Shown: positions 11,531 to 23,413, numbered from the stretch's first letter. The stretch is DNA of 64,000 nt from Siphonodentalium dalli (GCA_032622095.1 CP136063.1:186477956-186541955), one strand, 5' to 3'. Notes: a model not told the origin generated them from the sequence alone. A program made the numbers and translations.

Positions 11531-12627
11531 ATCTTCCACCACCATTATAAAATCTACAACTATGGTATAATACTGAAAGGACTCATGAAAGTTTTAGAAA
11601 ACATCATCGGAAAACCATAAATTTAGTATATTATTCCAAATTTTCACAAACTTATTTTAACAAATTCACCAGTTTCGCATTTCTTGATTCTTTTTTATTT
11701 TGAGTATGTTATTTATAATGGGTCAATGCACTTATTCCTACTAAGAAACATTTTGCTGCAACTAGTTTGAGGTAAAACCATAAATGCACTGGAAAATAGA
11801 TACAGAAAGCCCTGATTTTAAAGCCACGAGTCCAATTGGTGCTTTCCCCGGGCAACCCTGCGTATCCTTTCACGTATATTGGTCCATCGCTATATCAAAC
11901 ACTATTCACATCAAACTGTTAGTACTTAAGTAACAAGGCTAAATGTGTGGAAAATATAGCTTCTCCTTTTTAGTCCAAACTTGTTCACCTTAATTTTAAT
12001 ATCCGCACATACATTCGGTGTTAGATAGCCTATTTTCAAACAACTTTTTTGTTGTCAAATCATAATGCAATGAAATTTTATTTCTGCAATGATGTTGGCA
12101 ATTCATCCATAATTGTAACACATTTTCATTTTACATGATACAAGTCATATTTTTCACAATTAACTTGAAGACGAAAACAATGTAATAATGTTCTCGGTTG
12201 TATTTTAGCATGTAGACAGGTACATTGTCTCCCCTAACAACCCATAGGTCGTTTGTTAATCTTATTATCTGAACATTTTCCTCCAATAAATATGACTCCT
12301 ACTGCACTTTTATTATTTGTCGTCTGCATTTCTTCCTGAACATCCATCCAGATGATTAATAAATAAAGCCAACTGTCTACTTTTATAACTGTATGGGGAA
12401 TCAATTCAATATAGAAAGGGTTAAAATAAGAAATCATGTTAACCAATAGTTCATTTCGTCATGACAAAGATTTATGTTTCAATATTTTTTTTAATTTATT
12501 CATGCAGCCTTCGATCCAATAACATAACAAAACAACAACAATAAAAAACAACACTATATAGCACTTCAAAAAGACATGGATGTGTTTCAACAATATTGCC
12601 ATTCGTTAAGGTAGTTCCATATGTAGT
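11531..12627. other. 3' flank and intergenic region of unit B
   Basis: No gene is seen. It holds the 3' flank shared among units (from 'caatgcacttattcctac' at about 11725 to 'cctccaataaatatgactcc' near 12285). A likely polyadenylation signal AATAAA lies on the minus strand at 12495-12500, about 130 bp after the stop of gene B. Confidence 0.5.
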
Positions 12628-14646
12628 CTATAAATTCAACGGCATCGGAAGTCCAATAAGATGTTTCCCTTGTAGGGTGGTCCCACCATCTTGCGGCGAG
12701 GAACGAAGAGATTGATGGTCATTGAAATAATGTGTCCTCGGATTGTACCCGTTAAATCCGACATATGGATAGGCCACGTGAGGACTGTGCCAGACTGGAC
12801 TGGCTGTTGAAAACATGGCACCATAAGTGTACGGGCTTGTAGACCAAGTACTGTCTCGTTGCAAACATTCCGGAGACATTAATGGTTTGCAACAAGGTGA
12901 CATGCATTTTGGTAACGTGTTCGTGTTGGAGTCCGAGTGCACCGAATATTGTCGTGTGAGCTGATGTTGGTTGTAAGAGGTACATGTAGCTTTCAGTATT
13001 GGTGAAGTAAGCGTCTCACAGGGCGGCGTAGCTGTGAAGCTGCTTCTTCTGAGTAATGTTGAGCTTGGTGCGAGAGCTGATGCTGTTTTCATTAATCGTT
13101 CTCTTTTCTCCTTTTGTCTCCTGTTTTGGAACCAGATCTGGAATAAAAAGGAAACACACATAAATACAACTTATACAAGTAATGAAAAATGTTTCTTTAA
13201 GCTGCATAATAAGTTGAACAGTGTGCATCCTTACCTACATGTATACACGAAACAAGGTACCGTTCATGCTATATGTTAAATCATATGCGCGACTAAACAT
13301 ATTTATTAGAATCTGGTATTGGTGCAATGAAATTGATTATATTGCAAAAAATGTAATTATACTCAAACCAAAAATTGTAATGTTTTTTGTGCTTCAGGTT
13401 TCCTTAGTCCATGTTCCGTGGCATATATATAGAGAGAGCCTAAACTCTCCAACTTTAAAAATTTATGCCATTTGGTGGGGCCGGTTCACAGGGTGAGGTT
13501 AACTCCCTGCACCCTATAACATATAGCCATGCCCCTGTTGGGTAGCGGTCAGCTGAGGCGTAAGAAAAACTGTAGCGATCATACGTCCGCTATATCACTT
13601 GGTTTTGAGTAACGTTTTCTTTAAGTTCATCATAACTATTAATACTGTGAGTGACCTAATCTCAAATTTGCATTAACAAATCGGTGTATATATAGGTCAT
13701 CGCTATTACATGTACCTTGATCTTTCTCTCTGGAAAATTAAATTCGTCGGCCAGTTCTTGTCTAATTACACTGGACGGGTACCTATGCATAGAGTACACC
13801 GCTTCCAGTCTCCTAACTTTATCTGGGGAGAACGTCGTGTTTTTTCGGAGGACAGACTGAATCGGAGTGTTATCTGGAAGCAAAAATAATACAAATTGCA
13901 AAAAATTATCAAAGGAGTTGTGTGACATTCACGGCAAAGATAAACAACACAATATGAGATCACAATACCTCACAGGGAGAGACACAACAATAATTTATCA
14001 TTTTCTTTGAGATAGATATCAAAAGCAGTTCATGTTGACTTCTATGCACATTCATTTGAAATTTGGAACTGATCTATAACTTTTCGAATATGGACGCAAT
14101 GGTTTAACTTCAACCCTTTCTATACTGAATGATTCTCACTCTCAGTTAAACAGTATACACCAGAATTGTTTAGTATTGGTTTACAGGGATGTACTGGTAA
14201 CATAAACAGACGACAGTTAAATAGAAGTATAACAGAATATCTATTGATGGAAATGTTTAGATCTTATAATCTGAACATTTCCTGTGGGGTAACTATAATT
14301 AAATTCATAGCAATTATCCAGCAGTAAATCCCCCCCCCCACACATATGAATCAGATGCTTTATATTTTACAATATCAGGAATGCCACAACAAGCAACGTT
14401 CTTTCCTGTTCCATTCTCGAGAAAAAGCTGGATCCGTCTTTTGTTAATAATTTCATAAGATATAATTAAATTTAAATGTACCCAAAGTTTAGTTTTTTAG
14501 TTCATGGCACTTTGGCCCCCGTTTTTTTGGCCCGATCGTAACTTTAAATTCAATTCACATGTACACAAACAGTTGCTTTAATTCACAACAATATATTCAC
14601 CTGAAGTTGGATTCAGTTTTGAAGTTTCGAGTGTTGTTCGATCCAT
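12628..14646 (-). CDS. Homeobox gene B (PRD-like homeodomain, 3 exons)
   Basis: Exons 14601-14646, 13716-13873 and 12628-13137 (46, 158 and 510 nt) encode 237 aa; the splice sites are intact. It belongs to the subfamily with SVL before the homeodomain and YSM in helix 1, closest to C and F. A distinctive change is SSV in place of SRE at homeodomain residues 27-29, at the start of helix 2, so the Arg at 28 is lost. Helix 3 (IWFQNRRQKEKR) is unchanged. The Cys cluster and the WHSPHVAYPYVGF motif are present. The 5' neighbour is a spacer with tandem repeats. The 3'UTR is short if the AATAAA at 12495-12500 is used. Confidence 0.9.
13423..13438. repeat. Short (AT)n(AG)n seed in intron 2 of gene B
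   Basis: 'atatatatagagagag' occurs at the intron position where gene E carries a ~95-bp AT/AG microsatellite. The same seed is in C (about 20510-20526) and F (about 49970-49985). Unit A has a point-changed form 'atatatatggag'. Confidence 0.7.
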
Positions 14647-14724
14647 CGTGAGCAATAACTTTGCGGTTAGTGTGATTTCTGAGATGGATTCAATCAACTG
14701 ATGACATGGGAGTGAAGGGACGAA

Positions 14725-14732
14725 TATTTATA
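14725..14732 (-). promoter_or_regulatory. TATA box of gene B
   Basis: TATAAATA on the minus strand, 79-86 bp upstream of the ATG at 14646, in the shared promoter context. Confidence 0.65.
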
Positions 14733-15016
14733 CAACTTCTCAAAATGAGCAGCCATCCACACAAACTTGGCAATTATCACACTTTCAGATGAGAAACAAA
14801 TTATAGTTACTTGTAGAATCTCGAAAAAACAATAATCACTTTCGCTTCTCGGATGTGCGATCTTAACTGTAAATACGCTGCTGTCCGTGTGAAAACATTA
14901 GTAACATGGTAAGTGTTGCCTTGCTTGAACCTATTTGAATTGCGAATTATATAGTATGTTCCAATGCCCGGCCGTGTTCTACACACAATATGTTGAAGGC
15001 GAGAAGCACACTGTTA

Positions 15017-15048
15017 TTGGTGTGATGATTCACCGGATTTTACACCAA
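15017..15048. promoter_or_regulatory. Conserved upstream inverted repeat, unit B
   Basis: TTGGTGT and ACACCAA with a 32-bp span. The left half continues as GGTGTGATGATTCACC, so a second small dyad (TGATGATTCA) lies between the half-sites. Confidence 0.4.
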
Positions 15049-15812
15049 ATTTTAAATTTCAATTTCAATCAAACTTTCCTGGGGTGATTTTTAGCTTACA
15101 AGGAAAAAGAAAACAAGATACTCTTGCAACCACCATATTTTGTATATGTATGGCACATGCATCGCAAAACACAAAAACAGGCCCGCCATCATCATATGTA
15201 TCCAACACTCGGCACTTGGACACACAACAGGAAACCTCACAGTCCACACTCTTACCATTATAATATAACTTCTATCTTTTTCAGATATGCAATTCACCAC
15301 AATTGTAAATACTCTGTCATCTTGTAAACAAATACTGTAATATCAACCTTGTATCGGGAGAGGGGTCTCCTGTAAGTTTCCGTAACTTTTACCCCAATAC
15401 CTTTGTAATTCACAATAAAATATGTTTACAGGTGACACAAAAGCATGCAGTTTTAAGTTGAAAACCAGTACAACGGATCAGATTTAGAACGCTCTTTATT
15501 ATTTATCGCTTTTGGGAAACGAACGAATGGATGCTCTTCATCAGAGACAAGCTTTGGGGTTTGTTGTTGTTAGTTTGTCAAAAATTCAAAACTTGTAAAA
15601 GTTTCCCTTTTGAAAGCTGATATCTGATCATCGAAATTAACCATCCGTTTGGTATTTGCGGCATAGTATGACTTTAACCTTCTCGTAGCCAAATGTTTAT
15701 GTTTTCAAAAATCAGATAACTTTAATTTTTAAGATTTAGAGTTATTGAAAATAATACAATTTGAACTACAATCCAAATAGAAGAAATGAAAATATAATTT
15801 GTAAAATACGTA

Positions 15813-16220
15813 TGTCAATTGATACGTGTTGTGTGAGTGTAGTCTGAGACAGCCGAGTCAGCCACCGGTTCGTTAATTAGGTGCTGATCGGTGTGACAGT
15901 TTGCAGTATAGGTCCCCTATTTGCGGAGATATTTGCGAAAGTCCCCGAATTTGCAGAGCTCCCCTAAAATGGTCGAAATATGTTGATTTTGATGAGGGAA
16001 CGGGTGCGTATATCTCAATTGATACGCATTTTAAAGAGGTTAGTCGGATACAGCCGAGTCCGCCACGGTTCGTTAATTGGTGCTGATCTGTGTGACAATT
16101 TGCAGTAGGTCCCTATTTGCGGAGCTCCCCGAATTCGCGGAGGTCCCCTAAAATGGTCGAAATATGTTGATTTTAATGAGGGAACGGGTGCGTATATGTC
16201 AATTGATACGTATTTTAAAC
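15813..16220. repeat. Tandem repeat of ~185-205 bp, two units plus partial
   Basis: The units start at 'tcaattgatacg' (15813, 16016, 16199). Each contains 'gccgagtc', 'cggttcgttaatt', 'ggtgctgat', 'cccctaaaatggtcgaaatatgttgattt' and 'gagggaacgggtg' in that order. The same array is at about 22960-23368 (unit C) and 52390-52770 (unit F, where unit 2 has a short internal deletion). Open frames across it are incidental. Confidence 0.75.
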
Positions 16221-16265
16221 AAATAACGACACGATCATCATAATGGTGGTGTGTTCTATCAATGA

Positions 16266-16266
16266 T

Positions 16267-16301
<35 letters not shown>

Positions 16302-16676
16302 ACGGAACAAGTCTTGCGACTGTTCGTCCAATAACATTATTTGCAATGTTTGTTTACAAATATATGTATCGTCATTCGATATTTACTTGTGAGTCACTTG
16401 AACATATTACTAACTAATTCTTGTCGTCGAACTCGTATTTTATATAATAGAAAAATGAGTCTATGTATATTTTGAATTGATCGAGTGTTGGAGCCTCAAC
16501 AGCGAAGTCTGGCAGAGAGTTCCAGCTATTTACCACCATCTGCGTGAGGAAACATTTTTGCGATGGCCTTGTTAAGAATGGGCATCTGTAGCTTTTTATT
16601 ATGTCCTCTTGTTCTTCCTGATGAATTTCTTTCTAATATTCCACAGGCATTGGTATTGTAATTACCATTCAACAGT
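16266..16676 (-). mobile_element. 3' fragment of a CR1/L2-like non-LTR retrotransposon, with microsatellite tail
   Basis: On the minus strand, 16420-16676 encodes the end of a reverse-transcriptase ORF (NSWNSLPDFAVEAPTLDQFK near the C-terminus). This copy is frameshifted near 16556 relative to the intact copies at 23552-23881 and 52970-53299. After the ORF comes about 120 bp, then a trinucleotide array at 16266-16301 that reads (GAT)n on the element's strand, where such elements commonly end in short repeats. It is truncated at 16676 by the tandem-duplication junction. Confidence 0.7.
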
Positions 16677-17055
16677 TTTCCTTTTGTGATTTCGCCTAAC
16701 TCAAATTAAGTGACTTGTGTTTGCATAACTACTGTAATACTATTTTTTCAACACTAACATGTTTTAGGAGGAAAGTTCAAATCATGTTACACATTAACAA
16801 CTTATTTTGTTCTATTTATGCACAAAAACCTTAAAACATTGATAAAAGAAAACTTCCCAGAATGGCATTTTTGGAAACTAGTCAATACGAAGGATTCATA
16901 TAGAGCCCTATTAAAGTTAATTTTCTTCATAATTTTTAATTACTTCACAATTTGTTTAATCTAGTATACACAAAAGGTTAGGAAAAACACAGGACATCCC
17001 TATATCCAGTGTTCACGCTGTCGGTAGCCAAATTAGCCAATGGCTAATCTTTTTC

Positions 17056-18320
17056 GAATTTGGCTAATAAAAATTTCATTTGGCTAAACTTTTGGCTAAA
17101 CTTTTTTTTACCCCAAATGGAGACTGAAAGCATGGAGTCAGAAAGCTAATTCATAAAAGCGCTCAATAGATCGACATTCAAGACGAAGTTAGGTGACGAA
17201 AGTATTTCATTAATTTCGTACTTATGAAATATCGTTCCGTAACAGCAAAAGGTAAGCTCTAACATTTAGTGTACAGTAAACATATTTTTATTTCCAAATC
17301 TAACATAAATTTTGGCAAGTGGGTGTTCAATTCTGTGATGTGAACGATCTAGTCCGAAAATATCGAAAGTGGGAATATATTGCCGACTGTACAAAGGGAA
17401 ACCCGATCGCGGACAGTACAAAGGGAAACCCGATCGACAACTCTATCAACCAAGCGATCAGTGATATGCAATCATTTTTAGTTTTCACAAGACGGACATT
17501 CAAAGACGCATTGACATTAAACCGACCGTGGTTGAATCATGACAATGTGAAGAAAGCAATATTTTGTAAAGTGTGCATTGACGCTGGTATATAAGCAATT
17601 TGTTCGTAACAGGCTGTTTTAATCTGGAGAAAAATTACGTCATTCTGCACGAAACAGCAAAAGGTTATTATTTTACATTTAATCCCCTAATCCCCCATTG
17701 TCTGTCTGGTCACTCACGGGACTCCCGCACAATGCATGTTTATGATGACATTGTATTTATGTCGGTCGAGGTTTATGAGCACCATGTGTAAGACAATAGC
17801 TTAATCAGCCAAATGTGAATCACGACAGATATTTTGTGGCTATTGGTCATCAATACCGATACGGACAAAATAATATGCATGGTTTTATGACAGATTGTAA
17901 TTTGATATAGGCGTAACAATATTAAGTTATTAGTTTCCAGATGTCACTTAGATATTTTCGCAAGGATAAATATTTAATGATTTAAAAAAAGATATTGATA
18001 TAAAAAACAAAAATACTGACATTAAGAATGACAATCCCGGGTTACCCCCCCCCCCCCCAATCACTCTTTCACATAAAGATTAATATTTTTTTAATAAATG
18101 TTATATATAAAAATACTTCTAGTTCATAAAAATTATTTAAATTATTGTGTATTTTACCTGTGTCTGTTAGATTTTACGTTTTAGTCATTAATTGTGAACC
18201 GACCAGAAAACGATGATTTAATTTGGCCAATTTTTTTTTTAATTTGGCCAAAAAACATTTGGCTAAAGTTTTTTTCATTTGGCTAATAAAATTTTCATTT
18301 GGCTAAACTTTTGGCTAAAG
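17056..18320. repeat. Subterminal TTTGGCTAA motif arrays of the hAT-like element
   Basis: The left array at 17056-17101 and the right array at 18276-18320 are near-identical 45-46-bp direct repeats, each holding three copies of TTTGGCTAA. A further copy lies at about 18257-18266, and a small dyad (TTAGCCA-A-TGGCTAA) at about 17032-17046. Subterminal motifs of hAT elements normally bind transposase. The direct orientation at both ends is unusual. Confidence 0.7.
17319..17594 (+). pseudogene. Fragment resembling the N-terminal zinc-finger region of a hAT-type protein
   Basis: A 91-codon frame lies inside the element. Its end (FKDALTLNRPWL ... AIFCKVCIDAG) resembles the Trp-Leu-x(n)-Phe-Cys-x-x-Cys start of TTF/BED-like fingers in hAT-derived proteins such as the ZNF862/KIAA1586 type. 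A 24-nt segment encoding KGNPIADS / KGNPIDNS-type residues is tandemly duplicated within it. No DDE-domain residues or dimerisation region follow. It is probably the remnant of the autonomous parent's first coding exon; the family assignment is from the motif only. Confidence 0.45.
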
Positions 18321-18354
18321 TTGTTTTCGGTCCAGCGTGAACACTGCCTATATC

Positions 18355-19586
18355 ATTTTATCGAGTTGCATTACCTCAAATACATATGGCATTTCATCAC
18401 ACCAGTTCTGTATCACAGTCAAATTTGTGCAAATTCTAGTGAGAAATTGATTTACTAACACATCGAAAAAAGCCCTTAAATTTTTCTCTAGGTTTTAAAA
18501 TACTAGACCATAAAATGTGGATTTTAGCTAATTCTGAGAGACAGACTCCACATGTGCTTCCAATTTTGGAGGCACATAACAAGAAATATACTCGAATTTG
18601 AGAAAGGTTTCTGCTCTGTAAATCTTCCACCACCATTATAAAATCTACAACTATGGTATAATACTGAAAGGACTCATGAAAGTTTTAGAAAACATCATCG
18701 GAAAACCATAAATTTAGTATATTTTTCCAAATTTTCGCAAACTTATTTCAAATAATTCACCAGTTTCGCATTTATTGATTCTTTTTTATTTTGAGTATGC
18801 TATTTATAATGGGTCAATGCACTTATTCCTACTAAGAAACATTTTGCTGCAATTAGTTTGAGGTAAAACCATAAATGCACTGGAAAATAGATACACAAAG
18901 CCCTGATTTTAAAGCCACTAGTCCAATTGGTGCTTTCCCCGGGCAACCCTGCGTATCCTTTCACTTATATTGGTCCATCGCTATATCAAACACTATTCAC
19001 ATCAAACTGGTAGTACTTAAGTAACAAGGCTAAATGTGTGGAAAATATAGCTTCTCCTTTTTAGTCCATACTTGTTCACCTTAATTTTAATATCCGCACA
19101 TACATTCGGTGTTAGATAGCCTATTTTCAAACAACTTTTTTGTTGTCAAATCATAATGCAATGAAATTTTATTTCTGCAATGATGTTGGCAATTCATCCA
19201 TAATTGTAACACATTTTCATTATACATGATACAAGTCATATTTTTCACAATTAACTTGAAGACGAAAACAATGTAATAATGTTCTCGGTTGTATTTTAGC
19301 ATGTAGACAGGTACATTGTCTCCGCTAACAACCCATAGGTCGTTTGTTGATCTTATTATCTGAACATTTTCCTCCAATAAATATGACTCCTACTGCACTT
19401 TTATTATTTGTCGTCTGCATTTCTTCCTGAACATCCATCCAGATGATTAATAAATAAAGCCAACTGTCTACTTTTATAACTGTATGGGGAATCAATTCAA
19501 TATAGAAAGGGTTAAAATAAGAAATCATGTTAACCAATAGTTCATTTCGTCATGACAAAGATTTATGTTTCAATATTTTTTTAAAT
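18355..19586. other. 3' flank and intergenic region of unit C
   Basis: No gene is found. It is the tandem copy of 11264-12500, with scattered substitutions. A 96-codon frame at 19087-19377 and a 70-codon frame at 19325-19537 are not conserved as proteins outside near-identical duplicates. AATAAA lies on the minus strand at 19586-19591. Confidence 0.5.
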
Positions 19587-21789
19587 TTATTCATGCAGCC
19601 TTCGATCCAATAACATAACAAAACAACAACAATAAAAAACAACACTATATAGCACTTCAAAAAGACATGGATGTGTTTCAACAATATTGCCATTCGTTAA
19701 GGTAGTTCCATATAAATATAAATTCAACGGCATCGGAAGTCCAATAAGATGTTTCCCTTGTAGGGTGGTACCACCATCTTGCGGCGAGGAACGAAGAGAT
19801 TGATGGTCATTGAAATAATGTGTCCTCGGATGGTACCCGTTAAATCCGACATATGGATAGGCCACGTGAGGACTGTGCCAGACTGGACTGGCTGTTGAAA
19901 ACATGGCACCATAAGTGTATGGGCTTGTAGACCAAGTACTGTCTCGTTGCAAACATTCCGGAGACATTAATGGTTTGCAACAAGGTGCCAAGCATTTTGG
20001 TAACGTGTTCGTGTTGGAGTCCGAGTGCACCGAATATTGTCGTGTGAGCTGATGCTGGTTGTAAGAGGTACATGTAGCTTTCAGTATTGGTGAAGTAAGC
20101 GTCTCACAGGGCGGCGTAGCTGTGAGGCTGCTTCTTCTGAGTAATGTTGAGCTTGGTGCGAGAGCTGATGCTGTTTTCATTAATCGTTCTCTTTTCTCCT
20201 TTTGTCTCCTGTTTTGGAACCAGATCTGGAATAAAAAGGAAACACACATAAATACAACTTATACAAGTAATGAAAAATGTTTCTTTAAGCTGCATAATAA
20301 GTTGAACAGTGTGCATCCTTACCTACATGTATACACGAAACAAGGTACCGTTCATGCTATATGTTAAATCATATGCGCGACTAAACATATTTATTAGAAT
20401 CTGGTATTGGTACAATGAAATTGATTATATTGCAACAAATGTAATTATACTCAAACCAAAAATTGTAATGTTTTTTGTGCTTCAGGTTTCCTTAGTCCAT
20501 GTTCCGTGGCATATATATAGAGAGAGCCTAAACTCTCCAACTTTAAAAATTTATGCCATTTGGTGGGGCCGGTTCACAGGGTGAGGTTAACTCCCTGCAC
20601 CCTATAACATATAGCTATGCCCCTGTTGGGTAGCGGTCAGCTGAGGCGTAAGAAAAACTGTAGCGATCATACGTCCGCTATATCACTTGGTTTTGAGTAA
20701 CGTTTTCTTTAAGTTCATCATATAATAGCCAAAAGTCTTAACTATTAATACTGTGAGTGACCTAATCTCAAATTTGCATTAACAAATCGGTGTATATATA
20801 GGTCACCGCTGTTACATGTACCTTGATCTTTCTCTCTGGAAAATTAAATTTGTCGGCCAGTTCTTGTCTAATTTCTCTGGACGGGTACCTATGCATAGAG
20901 TACACCGCTTCCAGTCTCCTAACTTTATCTGGGGAGAACGTCGTGTTTTTTCGGAGGACAGACTGAATCGGAGTGTTATCTGGAAGCAAAAATAATACAA
21001 ATTGCAAAAAATTATCAAAGGAGTTGTGTGACATTCACGGCAAAGATAAACAACACAATATGAGATCACAATACCTCACAGGGAGAGACACAACAATAAT
21101 TTATCATTTTCTTTGAGATAGATATCAAAAGCAGTTCATGTTGACTTCTATGCACATTCATTTACAGCCCTTGTTTGATACCTTAAAATGAAATTTGGAA
21201 ATGATCTATAACTTTTCGAATATGGACGCAATGGTTTAACTTCAACCCTTTCTATACTGAATGATTCTCACTCTCAGTTAAACAGTATACACCAGAATTG
21301 TTTAGTATTGGTTTACAGGGATGTACTGGTAACATAAACAGACGACAGTTAAATAGAAGTATAACAGAATATCTATTGATGGAAATGTTTAGATCTTATA
21401 ATCTGAAAATTTCCTGTGGGGTAACTATAATTAAATTCATAGCAATTATCCAGCAGTAATTAAATCCCCCCCCCCCCACCCCACACAAATGAATCAGATG
21501 CTTTATATTTTACAATATCAGGAATGCCACAACAAGCAACGTTCTTTCCTGTTCCATTCTCAAGAAAAATCTGTATCCATCTTTTGTTAATAATTTCATA
21601 AGATATAATTAAATTTAAATGTACCCAAAGTTTAGTTTTTTAGTTCATGGCACTTTGGCCCCCGTTTTTTTGGCCCGATCGTAACTTTAAATTCAATTCA
21701 CATGTACACAAACAGTTGCTTTAATTTACAACAATATATTCACCTGAAGTTGAATTCAGTTTTAAAGTTTCGAGTGTTGTTCGATCCAT
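19587..21789 (-). CDS. Homeobox gene C (stop-loss form, 280 aa)
   Basis: Exons 21744-21789, 20822-20979 and 19587-20225 (46, 158 and 639 nt). The usual stop after PMPLNL is replaced: the local sequence changed from TTATAGAC... to TTATATTTATAT, a net 3-bp loss, so translation runs 43 residues further into the former 3'UTR. The added tail is hydrophobic and has a CCC run (VVFYCCCFVMLLD). The new stop TAA (19587-19589) lies inside the AATAAA signal at 19586-19591. Exon 1 has LKLNSTS instead of SKLNPTS. In the homeodomain, residue 37 is Lys rather than Glu (ELADKFN). Helix 3 is unchanged. It may be functional or degenerating, since everything else is intact. Confidence 0.88.
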
Positions 21790-21867
21790 CGTGAGCAGTA
21801 ACTTTGCGGTTAGCGTGATTTCTGAGATGGATTCAATCAACTGATGACATGGGAGTAATGGGACGAA

Positions 21868-21875
21868 TATTTATA
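21868..21875 (-). promoter_or_regulatory. TATA box of gene C
   Basis: TATAAATA on the minus strand, 79-86 bp upstream of the ATG at 21789. Confidence 0.65.
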
Positions 21876-22160
21876 CAACTTCTCAAAATGAGCAGCCATC
21901 CACACAGATTTGGCAATTATCGCACTTTCAGGTGAGGAACAAATTATAGCTACTTGTAGAATCTCGAAAAAACAATAATCACTTTCGCTTCTCGGATGTG
22001 CGAACTTAACTGTAAATACGCTGCTGTCCGTGTGAAAAACATTAGTAACATGGTAAGTGTTGCCTTGCTTGGACCTATTTGAATTGCGAATTATATAGTA
22101 TGTTCCAATGCCCGGCCGTGTTCTACACACAATATGTTGAAGGCGAGAATCGCACTGTTA

Positions 22161-22192
22161 TTAGCGTGATGATTCACCGGATTTTACACCAA
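22161..22192. promoter_or_regulatory. Upstream inverted repeat of unit C, left half mutated
   Basis: The right half ACACCAA is intact, but the left half is TTAGCGT instead of TTGGTGT. The span remains 32 bp. This is the only copy of the seven in which the dyad is broken. Confidence 0.4.
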
Positions 22193-23413
22193 ATTTTCAA
22201 TTTCAATTTCGATCAAACTTTCCTGGGGTGATTTTCAGCTTACAAGGAAAAAGAAAACAAGATACGCTTGCAACCACCATATTTTGTATATGTATGGCAC
22301 ATGCATCGCAAAACACAAAAAAACAGGCCCGCCATCATCATATGTATCCAAAGACTCGGCACTTGGACACACAACAGGAAACCTCACAGTCCACACTCTT
22401 ACCATTATAATATAACTTCTATCTTTTTCAGATATGCAATTCACCACAATTGTAAATACTCTGTCATCTTGTAAACAAATACTGTAATATCAACCTTGTA
22501 TCGGGAGAGGGGTCTCCTGTAAGTTTCCGTAACTTTTACCCCAATACCTTTGTAATTCACAATAAAATATGTTTACAGGTGACACAAAAGCATGCAGTTT
22601 TAAGTTGAAAACCAGTACAACGGATCAGATTTAGAACGCTCTTTATTATTTATCGCTTTTGGGAAACGAACGAATGGACGCTCTTCATCAGAGACAAGCT
22701 TTGGGTTTTGTTGTTGTTAGTTTGTAAAAAATTCAAAACTTGTAAAAGTTTCCCGTTTGAAAGCTAATATCTGATCATCGAAATTAACCATCCGTTTGGT
22801 ATTTGCGGCATAGTATGACTTTAGCCTTCTCGTAGCCAAATGTTTATGTTTTCAAAAATCAGATAACTTTAATTTTTAAGATTTAGAGTTATTGAAAATA
22901 ATACAATTTGAACTACAATCCAAATAGAAGAAATGAAAATATAATTTGTAAAATACGTATGTCAATTGATACGTGTTGTGTGAGTGTAGTCTGAGACAGC
23001 CGAGTCAGCCACCGGTTCGTTAATTAGGTGCTGATCGGTGTGACAGTTTGCAGTATAGGTCCCCTATTTGCGGAGATATTTGCGAAAGTCCCCGAATTTG
23101 CAGAGCTCCCCTAAAATGGTCGAAATATGTTGATTTTGATGAGGGAACGGGTGCGTATATCTCAATTGATACGCATTTTAAAGAGGTTAGTCGGATACAG
23201 CCGAGTCCGCCACGGTTCGTTAATTGGTGCTGATCTGTGTGACAATTTGCAGTAGGTCCCTATTTGCGGAGGTCCCCGAATTCGCGGAGGTCCCCTAAAA
23301 TGGTCGAAATATGTTGATTTTAATGAGGGAACGGGTGCGTATATGTCAATTGATACGTATTTTAAACAAATAACGACACGATCATCATAATGGTGGTTTG
23401 TTCTATCAATCAT

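Larger units (their letters stand above)
17007..18346. mobile_element. hAT-like DNA transposon, non-autonomous (1340 bp)
   Basis: The termini are perfect 14-bp inverted repeats: CAGTGTTCACGCTG (17007-17020) and its reverse complement (18333-18346). The flanks are 8-bp direct repeats CCTATATC at 16999-17006 and 18347-18354. The empty site with a single CCTATATC is seen at 11256-11263 (unit B) and 47803-47810 (unit F). The 8-bp duplication and CAG...CTG ends are diagnostic of the hAT superfamily. It carries no full transposase, only a short fragment, so it must have been moved in trans. Confidence 0.93.

Noticed and set aside
20122-20367. Plus-strand frames antisense to exon 3 (also at 13034, 25576, 40266, 49580, 54990)
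   Set aside because: They mirror the homeodomain coding sequence on the opposite strand and have no domain of their own. Their conservation follows from the coding strand.
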